Assembly: GCA_947586055.1 (NCBI GenBank)
Contig: CANPXL010000023.1
Location: 1 to 47,022 of the forward strand
Origin: an uncultured Acetatifactor sp.
Lineage (GTDB): Bacteria > Bacillota > Clostridia > Lachnospirales > Lachnospiraceae
Reading direction: 5' to 3'
DNA: 47,022 nucleotides
In this document: piece by piece, positions 41,818 to 47,022 of the stretch
Layout: the number at the start of each line of letters is the position of its first letter
Numbering within the stretch: position 1 is the stretch's first letter
Position numbers and translations under genes: made by a program
The notes under the pieces: model-generated
Database searches by the model: none
Told to the model about the DNA's origin: nothing
What the model saw: only the letters and a program-made list of their open reading frames with translations

Positions 41818-42813
41818 TCACCCTTCAAAGGGCACCACATCTTTTACCGCATCTTCCGGCCGTATCACGGCGTCGCCGTTGTCGATATCCACCAGCACAT
41901 ACCGGTCGTTCCCCATCCCAAGCTCCTTCATATAGGAAAGCTGGCGGTGTCCGTGGCGGCTCTGGATCCGTTCCGTCAGGTCGGCGTGATCCTCCCGTTT
42001 CAACGCATAGACAAGGTCAACGGACGCCTGATCCGCGGCGAGAAGATCCACAGACGCCACAATGCCGATATTCGGCGTCACAACAGGCATGGCGTCGCAC
42101 CCCTCGCAGTCGCAGGAGACGGACATGTTCCGAAGCACGTTCACAAAAGCGATATGCCCGTTGAAATGGTCCACAACCGCCTTGGCAGATTCCGTCATCC
42201 GTTCCATAAACTCTTCTTTTTCTATCCCCCACATCGAGCCCGGCGCGGCATGGATCATCCCTTTTCCTGTCCTTCCGTCCGCACATCCGATCCCGAGGTT
42301 TTTGTTGGAACCGCCGAATCCTCCCACCGTATGTCCCTTGAAGTGGGTCAGCGCCAGCATGGAGTCATAGTTTACGATATGTCCGCCCATGGACATTTCC
42401 GTAAACCATTTCCCGCCGGACACAGGAAGCATCACGGTGCCTTCCTCATCCATGATGTCCACCGGGCAGAAATCCCAGCCGTTTACCCTGAGGGTCTCCC
42501 GATGCTGCCGTGTGGTATAACGGTCTCCCTCGTAATAGGTGTTGGTCTCCACAATGGACGCGCCGGGGATCTCCCTTTCCAGCAGTTCTCTGACCCAGGG
42601 GCGCGGGATGATGTTTGGCCCGTTCTTTTCGCCGGTGTGAAGTTTTACCGCAACCCTTCCGGTCATCTTCTCCTTCACGCGGGCATAGATCCTGCACAGC
42701 CCCTCCGCGCTCAAATCTCCTGTAAAATACACAACGGATTCCTCCCCGGTCCGCTCTTCATACGGAACGTAACGTTCTCCGCCGAAACCGGGAACCATCT
42801 TCTGACGCGTCAT
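41818..42813 (-). CDS. DUF362 domain protein
   Basis: The 331-residue product belongs to the DUF362 family, often annotated ferredoxin-like or 4Fe-4S. Sequence blocks include VAVKLHTGEKNGPNIIPRPW (about 54-73), LALTHFKGHTVGGFGGSNKNLGIGC (about 153-177, two blocks), CDCEGCDAMPVVTPNIG (about 234-250) and GIVASVDLLAADQASVDLV. It has no CxxCxxC ferredoxin cluster of the tandem type. The ATG at 42813 follows AGGAGG. The role of the family is not settled; a rubredoxin gene is divergent next to it, which hints at redox work. The lipoprotein follows after 43 bases. Confidence 0.85.
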   Translation of the reverse strand: MTRQKMVPGFGGERYVPYEERTGEESVVYFTGDLSAEGLCRIYARVKEKMTGRVAVKLHTGEKNGPNIIPRPWVRELLEREIPGASIVETNTYYEGDRYTTRQHRETLRVNGWDFCPVDIMDEEGTVMLPVSGGKWFTEMSMGGHIVNYDSMLALTHFKGHTVGGFGGSNKNLGIGCADGRTGKGMIHAAPGSMWGIEKEEFMERMTESAKAVVDHFNGHIAFVNVLRNMSVSCDCEGCDAMPVVTPNIGIVASVDLLAADQASVDLVYALKREDHADLTERIQSRHGHRQLSYMKELGMGNDRYVLVDIDNGDAVIRPEDAVKDVVPFEG

Positions 42814-42925
42814 AACAGTCCTCCTTTTCCAGACAAAACAATTCCAATGAGTTACGGTAAGCCTTTCACCGTTCCGCCCTTATTATACACCCTTCGTCAA
42901 GACGGACACAAAAAACGGGTTGCAG

Positions 42926-42954
42926 TTGTAATCGGATCCAAAACATGATATGAT
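42926..42954 (+). promoter_or_regulatory. Sigma-A promoter of the rubredoxin gene
   Basis: TTGTAA (42926-42931) and TATGAT (42949-42954) are 17 bases apart. Start near 42961, leaving a leader of about 46 bases to the ATG at 43007. The SD is AAGGAG at about 42993-42998. Confidence 0.65.
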
Positions 42955-43006
42955 ACCTTACATGGAACCGATCTTCCAAATACATCACCTGAAAGGAGTT
43001 TTTACC

Positions 43007-43180
43007 ATGCAAAAATACTTCTGTAATCCCTGCGGGTACACTTATGATCCCGAAAAGGGCGATCCCGAACACGGAATCAAGCCCGGCACGGCGTTTGAGG
43101 ATCTTCCGGACGACTGGGTATGCCCTGTCTGCGGTATCGACAAGAGCATGTTCCAGCCCTGCATCGAAAACTACAACTGA
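43007..43180 (+). CDS. Rubredoxin
   Basis: Rubredoxin is a small iron protein that carries single electrons, often to oxygen- and peroxide-reducing enzymes in anaerobes. The 57-residue protein has the two Cys knuckles: [18 protein letters not shown] (Cys6, Cys9) and [15 protein letters not shown] (Cys39, Cys42). The spacing and the [19 protein letters not shown] core are normal. The ATG at 43007 has AAGGAG upstream; an in-frame extension of 19 residues is rejected because it would precede the SD. It is a monocistronic gene, with a hairpin after the stop and GH43 pointing toward it. Confidence 0.95.
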   Translation: MQKYFCNPCGYTYDPEKGDPEHGIKPGTAFEDLPDDWVCPVCGIDKSMFQPCIENYN

Positions 43181-43238
43181 CGGGAAAGAAAGCGGCCGTC
43201 TCCTGACCGGAGCATTCCGAAAAGGGGCGGCCGCCCGT
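43180..43238. terminator. Hairpin between rubredoxin and GH43 genes
   Basis: GCGGCCG and CGGCCGC form a stem of seven pairs, with an outer ACGG/CCGT pair and an inner CTCC/GGAG. It lies between convergent genes. T-runs are weak on both sides, so the call is tentative. Confidence 0.35.
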
Positions 43239-43246
43239 TATGTCTG

Positions 43247-44185
43247 TCATTCCAACGCATCCACGCCGTCGCATTTTTCGATGGTGCCGATGGAGCCGTC
43301 TTCCCTGTAGGTAAATTCAGCGACACAGACGGAGCGGTGAAACAGGCTCCCCCCGGGAAGCTCGCCGGTATGATAGAACAGGTAAGAATGTCCCCTGAAA
43401 TCCGCGATCCCGGGATGGTTGGTAAAGACGCCGCCTTCCTCCGTCATCAGGACTCCCCCGTACTTCCAGGGGCCCGTGGGATTTTCGGACGTGGAATAGG
43501 CAAGATGCTCGTTGCGTCCCTTTCCCTCGGCAAACGCGGCGTACACCATGTAATAAATACCGTTCCGCTTATAAAACCAGGGGCCCTCCCCGTAGGACGT
43601 CCCGGTCATATGTCCCCCTTTGGCAAAGGCTTCCTCGGTCATGGGGATCCTGACCACACCCACCTCTCTGTTATAGGAAACCATGTCTTCATTCAGCAGC
43701 ACATACCGCAGCTCGGGATTTCCGAAATAAAGATACGCCTGACCGTCGTCGTCAATAAACACCGTCGGATCAATGTCATTCCAGTCTCCCTCATCCACCA
43801 GCGGTTCTCCCAGATCCCGGAAGGGTCCTGCCGGATGATCGGCAATTCCCACGGCAATGGCCATTCCGCCGTCCTTTTTATGTACCGGACAGTAAAGGTA
43901 GAATTTCCCGTTCCGCTCCACAGCCTGCGGCGCCCATGCGCGATCGTCCGCCCACGCGATGTCGTCCAGCGAAAAGATCCTGCCGTGATCCGTCCAGTTG
44001 ACCATATCTTTTGTGGAAAAGCAGCGCCAGTCCACCATCGTATAAAAATCGTTCACCAGCTCGTCCTCGTCGTGGGTCGTATAGAGCCAGAGCGTGTCGC
44101 CGTAAACCATGGGCGCCGGATCCGCGGTATAAATGGACCGGACGATCGGATTCTTTCCTCTTCTCTTTTCCGGCTGTAAAGCCAT
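43247..44185 (-). CDS. GH43 glycoside hydrolase
   Basis: GH43 enzymes act mostly on arabinan and xylan side chains. The 312-residue single-domain protein lacks a signal, so it is probably cytosolic. The three family acids are visible: Asp22 in YTADPAPMVYGD (base), Asp139 in WNDIDPTVFIDDDGQAYL (pKa modulator) and Glu200 in TGTSYGEGPWFYKRNG (acid). Start: ATG at 44185, six bases after GGAGGG; an ATG directly at the SD is unlikely. No other xylan gene is near. Arabinofuranosidase or xylosidase activity cannot be chosen from this sequence. Confidence 0.9.
   Translation of the reverse strand: MALQPEKRRGKNPIVRSIYTADPAPMVYGDTLWLYTTHDEDELVNDFYTMVDWRCFSTKDMVNWTDHGRIFSLDDIAWADDRAWAPQAVERNGKFYLYCPVHKKDGGMAIAVGIADHPAGPFRDLGEPLVDEGDWNDIDPTVFIDDDGQAYLYFGNPELRYVLLNEDMVSYNREVGVVRIPMTEEAFAKGGHMTGTSYGEGPWFYKRNGIYYMVYAAFAEGKGRNEHLAYSTSENPTGPWKYGGVLMTEEGGVFTNHPGIADFRGHSYLFYHTGELPGGSLFHRSVCVAEFTYREDGSIGTIEKCDGVDALE
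44072..44100 (-). other. No separate element: interior of GH43
   Basis: This short interval is within the GH43 coding sequence. I list it only to note that no operator or promoter was seen here; the GH43 promoter is upstream, at 44272-44300. Confidence 0.1.
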
Positions 44186-44271
44186 AGCCATCCCTCCTGT
44201 CTTTTTTCGTCTCTTTTTCGTCTTTTTTCCGTTCCTTTCGCCCATCCCGAGTCAGGAACAGATGTTCTTAT

Positions 44272-44300
44272 ATTGTATCAGATTCCATTCTGCCCCGCAA
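44272..44300 (-). promoter_or_regulatory. Candidate sigma-A promoter for GH43
   Basis: On the minus strand TTGCGG (44300-44295) and TACAAT (44277-44272) are 17 bases apart. Start near 44265, about 80 bases from the ATG. It lies back to back with the response-regulator promoter. Confidence 0.5.
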
Positions 44301-44329
44301 TACAAAAATAAGAAAAAATTTCTTTTGTA

Positions 44330-44359
44330 CTGACAGACCGCGGCCATTCGTGATATAAT
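44330..44359 (+). promoter_or_regulatory. Sigma-A promoter of the two-component operon
   Basis: CTGACA (44330-44335) and TATAAT (44354-44359) are 18 bases apart. Start near 44366, with the SD GGGAAAGGA before the ATG at 44417. Confidence 0.65.
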
Positions 44360-44416
44360 GCGAAAAAACTCCGCTTTCTGCAAGGCGGGAAGAATCCGGA
44401 AGGGAAAGGACAGGCC

Positions 44417-45088
44417 ATGTACCGGACATTGATCGTAGAAGACGACCGCAGCATTGCGGAACTGATCAGGGAAAGAGCTCAGATGTGGAATATCGAATGC
44501 CGGATCACGGAGAACTTCCGGGAAGTGATGACGGATTTTGCCGAATACCGGCCCCATATCGTCCTGCTGGACATCGGCCTGCCGGTGCTCAGCGGATACC
44601 ACTGGTGCGGCGAGATCCGAAAAATTTCAAAGGTTCCGATCATTTTCATATCCTCCGCCTCCGACAACATGAACATCGTCATGGCCATGAACATGGGCGC
44701 GGACGACTTCATTGCCAAGCCCTTTGACGGGACGGTGCTGATCGCCAAGATGCAGGCCCTTCTGCGCCGGACCTACGACTTTTCCGCCGACGTTCCCGTT
44801 CTGGAACACAGAGGCGCCTTCCTGAACACCGGCGACAATACGCTCACCTGCAACGGCGAGAACATCCCGCTGTCCAAAAACGAGTACCGCATCCTCCTTT
44901 GCCTGATGGAAAACAAGGGAAAGATCGTAAGCCGGGAAAAGCTCATGGAACGGCTCTGGAAAACCCGGCAGTTTGTAGACGAAAATACCCTGACGGTGAA
45001 CATAGGCCGTCTGCGGAAGAAGCTGGACGCCGCGGGCCTGAACGATTTTATTTCCACAAAGATCGGCGTGGGATACCTTATAGAATAA
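44417..45088 (+). CDS. OmpR-family response regulator, BceR-like
   Basis: The 223-residue regulator has a receiver domain (about 1-120): acidic pocket IVEDDRSIAEL, phospho-Asp in VLLDIGLPVLSGYHWCGE (about residue 51), Thr/Ser switch IFISSASDNMN and Lys in DDFIAKPFDG. The winged-helix DNA-binding domain (about 125-223) ends in RLRKKLDAAGLNDFISTKIGVGYLIE. It is 16 bases before a BceS-type kinase and one gene before an ABC ATPase, the classical layout of peptide antibiotic sensing modules. A TTACA-N4-TGTAA site in front of the ABC gene matches the motif of this group. Confidence 0.92.
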   Translation: MYRTLIVEDDRSIAELIRERAQMWNIECRITENFREVMTDFAEYRPHIVLLDIGLPVLSGYHWCGEIRKISKVPIIFISSASDNMNIVMAMNMGADDFIAKPFDGTVLIAKMQALLRRTYDFSADVPVLEHRGAFLNTGDNTLTCNGENIPLSKNEYRILLCLMENKGKIVSREKLMERLWKTRQFVDENTLTVNIGRLRKKLDAAGLNDFISTKIGVGYLIE

Positions 45089-45104
45089 AACCGGAGGACT
45101 ACTT

Positions 45105-46094
45105 ATGCAGTTTTTCTTATCCTACCTGCGGCAGCGGCGAAGAGGACTGACCGCGCTGCTCCTGTTCTGCGCCGTTTTTGCCGCCAGCTTTATCCTGTAT
45201 CATCTGCCGCCCGGCGCGGTGCTCTACCCTGCGTTTGTCTGTATTCTGCTCGGCGCAGCATTCGCCATTTGGGATTTTTCCCGGGCGAGACAAAAGCACC
45301 GGATGCTTTCCGAAATCCGCGGGATGACCGCCGCCATGATCGACTCCCTGCCGGAAGCGCAGGGCGCGGACGACGAGGATTATCAGGCGCTCATCCGCAT
45401 GCTTCAAAAGGAGATCGACGAGAACAACGCGGCGGTCTCTGCATGGTATCAGGATCTGACGGAATCCTATACCCTGTGGGTGCATCAGATCAAAACCCCT
45501 GTGACCTCCATGCGGCTGTCCCTGGAACAGGAAGATACGGCGCTCTCCAGAAAACTGTCCTCCGACCTGTTCCAGATCGAACAGTACGTGGACCGGGTGC
45601 TCGTCCTTCTCCGGCTCAATACAGACACCAGAGACTATGTCTTCCGGGAATGTTCGCTGGATGAGATCGCGCAGCAGTGTATCGCAAAGTTTGCCGCCGA
45701 ATTTATCGCCCGGAAAATCCGTCTGGACTATACGCCGTGCGGCGAAACGGTAGTCACCGACGACAAATGGCTCTCTTTTGTGGTGGAGCAGATCCTGTCC
45801 AACGCGCTGAAATATACCCGGGAGGGCGAAATCAGCATCTACCTGCAGAAGCCGAAAACGCTCTGCATCGCCGACACCGGAATCGGGATCGATCCATCCG
45901 ACCTGCCCCGCGTATTTGAAAAGGGCTACACAGGCTGCAACGGCCGGGCGGACAAACGCGCCAGCGGCATCGGTCTCTACCTGTGCCGCCGCATCTGCGC
46001 TGGACTTGGCATTGATCTCCGCATCACCTCCGAACCGAACAAGGGAACCACCGTGCTGCTGGATCTTGCGCAGTATCAGCTGAAAAAAGAATGA
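45105..46094 (+). CDS. Intramembrane-sensing histidine kinase, BceS-like
   Basis: The 329-residue kinase has two membrane helices (about residues 14-31 and 37-55) joined by only a few outside residues, so it has no extracellular sensor. This is the mark of BceS-type kinases, which read the state of their partner ABC transporter. The HisKA motif is LWVHQIKTPVTSMRLSLE (His about residue 126). The ATPase part has N box FVVEQILSNALKYT, G1 box DTGIGIDPSDLPRVFEKGY and G2 ASGIGLYLC. The ATG at 45105 follows GGAGG. The partner permease BceB is not in the window. Confidence 0.92.
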   Translation: MQFFLSYLRQRRRGLTALLLFCAVFAASFILYHLPPGAVLYPAFVCILLGAAFAIWDFSRARQKHRMLSEIRGMTAAMIDSLPEAQGADDEDYQALIRMLQKEIDENNAAVSAWYQDLTESYTLWVHQIKTPVTSMRLSLEQEDTALSRKLSSDLFQIEQYVDRVLVLLRLNTDTRDYVFRECSLDEIAQQCIAKFAAEFIARKIRLDYTPCGETVVTDDKWLSFVVEQILSNALKYTREGEISIYLQKPKTLCIADTGIGIDPSDLPRVFEKGYTGCNGRADKRASGIGLYLCRRICAGLGIDLRITSEPNKGTTVLLDLAQYQLKKE

Positions 46095-46096
46095 CC

Positions 46097-46110
46097 TTAC
46101 AAAAATGTAA
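46097..46110 (+). promoter_or_regulatory. BceR-type operator in front of the ABC transporter gene
   Basis: TTACA, AAAA, TGTAA is the known consensus TnACA-N4-TGTAA of BceR-like regulators. A further half site, ATGTAAG, lies about 20 bases on. A TATTCT -10 (46166-46171) with extended TG follows, so the operator sits at the usual activator distance of about 55 bases upstream. It indicates induction of the ABC module by the neighbouring regulator. Confidence 0.8.
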
Positions 46111-46203
46111 GACGAAGGGCGGGAAATGTAAGCCGAATCGATGGCGGCGCATTTCCCGTCTGTGCTATTCTTCAGTCAGAAACCTGACAGGAGGACAAAA
46201 TTT

Positions 46204-46746
46204 ATGAGTATTCTGGAAGTAAAAGGACTGCAAAAAATCTATGCAAACCGTCTGGGGGGAAACAGGGCTGTGGCGCTGAAGAATGTCAGTTTCAGCGTGG
46301 AGCCCGGCGAATATGTTGCCATTATGGGCGAATCCGGCTCCGGCAAGACTACGCTCTTAAATATCCTGGCGGCGCTGGACAAGCCCACCGGCGGCACGGT
46401 GATCCTGGACGGAAAGGACTTAAAGGATGTCAAGGAATCCGCCATCGCCGCTTTCCGCCGGGACAATCTGGGATTTGTCTTTCAGGATTTCAACCTGCTC
46501 GACACCTTCACGCTGGAGGACAACATCTATCTTCCGCTGGTGCTGGCCGGGAAAAACCATAAGGAAATGCGGGAACGCCTTCTGCCCCTCGCGGCAGGGC
46601 TGGGCATTTCCGATCTGCTGAAAAAGTATCCCTACGAAGTGTCCGGCGGCCAGAAGCAGCGGGCGGCCGTAGCCCGGGCCATGATCACAAATCCAAAGCT
46701 GATCCTCGCGGACGAACCCACTGATGGGTATAAGTTAGTAGTATAA
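46204..46746 (+). pseudogene. BceA-like ABC transporter ATPase, truncated by insertion
   Basis: The 180-residue frame starts at the ATG at 46204 (GGAGG ahead) and keeps Walker A MGESGSGKTTLLN (about 39-51), Q-loop FVFQDFNLL (about 91), signature YEVSGGQKQRAAVARA (about 142-157) and the Walker B strand LILADEPT (about 168). A normal protein of this kind is about 250 residues. Here it reads DEPT-D-GYKLVV and stops, so the D-loop and switch His are lost and ATP hydrolysis should fail. The break falls at about 46718-46722. The cause looks like insertion of foreign DNA, as described for the adjoining region. Alternatively it is an assembly joint. Confidence 0.85.
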
Positions 46747-46757
46747 AAATCAGCGGA

Positions 46758-46789
46758 GAAAAATCGGCGGGAACATATCGCTCCCGCCG
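46758..46789 (-). terminator. Intrinsic terminator in the inserted DNA
   Basis: On the minus strand CGGCGGGA (46789-46782) pairs with TCCCGCCG (46772-46765), followed by ATTTTTCT. It ends the minus-strand frame at 46803. Confidence 0.75.
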
Positions 46790-46802
46790 TCTCTGTCCGC
46801 TC

Positions 46803-47009
46803 TTATAACTGCTCAAACTGCACCAGATTGCCCTCGCCGGATAGGAAAATCCCATCGATGGTTTCGATCATCCTCTTGCCGTCGACCATGTGAATCGCCT
46901 TGACGTGATAGGACTGCCCCCTCGATGCGCGTCCACAGATGTTCTCGTTGTCCCACGACGCTGATCTCCTCAAGTTCAGAGACCCGTCGCAGATCACCGT
47001 CGCTTTCAT
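46803..47009 (-). CDS. SH3-like small protein or C terminus of a phage-type lysin, partial at edge
   Basis: The frame is 68 residues from the ATG at 47009, but it stays open to the window edge (47022), so the true start may be outside. AGGG lies before the ATG, which is weak support for a start there. VICDGSLNLRRSAS and the following turn-rich beta pattern resemble bacterial SH3 (SH3b) wall-binding domains found at the end of endolysins and amidases. There is no catalytic domain in the visible part. Its end is just before the terminator and the junction with the broken ABC gene, a place where phage lysis genes are often found next to an attachment site. Confidence 0.5.
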   Translation of the reverse strand: MKATVICDGSLNLRRSASWDNENICGRASRGQSYHVKAIHMVDGKRMIETIDGIFLSGEGNLVQFEQL

Positions 47010-47022
47010 CTGCCCTTGAGGG

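Larger units (their letters stand above)
46720..47022. mobile_element. Left end of an inserted element, probably prophage
   Basis: From about 46720 the sequence no longer follows the ABC gene. It has a terminator for a minus-strand gene and a short SH3-like frame that ends close to the junction. The native gene's remainder is not in the window. The right end, integrase and repeats at the junction are beyond the edge, so the identity and size of the element are unknown. Confidence 0.5.

Overview
The window looks like chromosomal DNA from an anaerobic, endospore-forming Firmicute of the class Clostridia. It most resembles a gut Lachnospiraceae; that placement is an inference from gene content and style, as no 16S gene is present. 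Evidence includes AGGAGG-type ribosome binding sites, an eight-gene spoIIIA operon, spoIVB, a lysine riboswitch on dapA, a CIRCE-controlled small heat-shock gene, a rubredoxin and a BceRS-type two-component system. Coding DNA is GC-rich while intergenic DNA is AT-rich. Most genes lie on the minus strand.

Layout. 1-900: a palindromic remnant at the edge, then a low-complexity lipoprotein. 909-4138 (minus): dapB and dapA behind a lysine riboswitch, cobO, and an SSB-like protein with two OB-like halves. 4139-4851: a long non-coding stretch holding a candidate short minus-strand transcript and a very good typA promoter. 4852-6684 (plus): typA. 6686-17389 (minus): the conserved housekeeping and sporulation string asp23-nusB-xseA-xseB-ispA-dxs-tlyA-nadK-argR-recN-spoIVB. 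It is tightly packed, often overlapping, and starts from a clear sigma-A promoter; spo0A, the usual gene after spoIVB, is absent. 17436-21461 (minus): deoB-prfC and a transglutaminase-fold lipoprotein. 21599-26916 (minus): spoIIIAA-AH behind a sigma-E-like promoter, with spoIIIAA probably starting at TTG. 27292-30232: metY and a second transglutaminase-fold protein.

30354-37765 is a beta-mannan/glucomannan catabolic locus. A minus-strand operon (GH130_2 mannooligosaccharide phosphorylase, cellobiose 2-epimerase, GH130_1 mannosylglucose phosphorylase, GH94 cellobiose-type phosphorylase) is divergent from a signal-less GH26 mannanase. Together they would turn imported mannooligosaccharides into mannose-1-phosphate, glucose-1-phosphate and glucose inside the cell. 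The divergent intergenic region holds a 166-bp fold-back element bounded by perfect 15-bp inverted repeats. No sugar transporter or regulator is in the window.

37899-44185 is mixed accessory content: Hsp20, an SDR epimerase, a MATE exporter with a TTG start, a lipoprotein with a 30-bp repeat, a DUF362 protein, rubredoxin and a GH43. 44417-46746 (plus) is a BceRS-like peptide-sensing system followed by a BceA-like ATPase. That ATPase gene breaks off within its Walker B motif. Beyond the break lies foreign-looking DNA with the end of an SH3-like reading frame, so a prophage or other element appears to have entered this gene.
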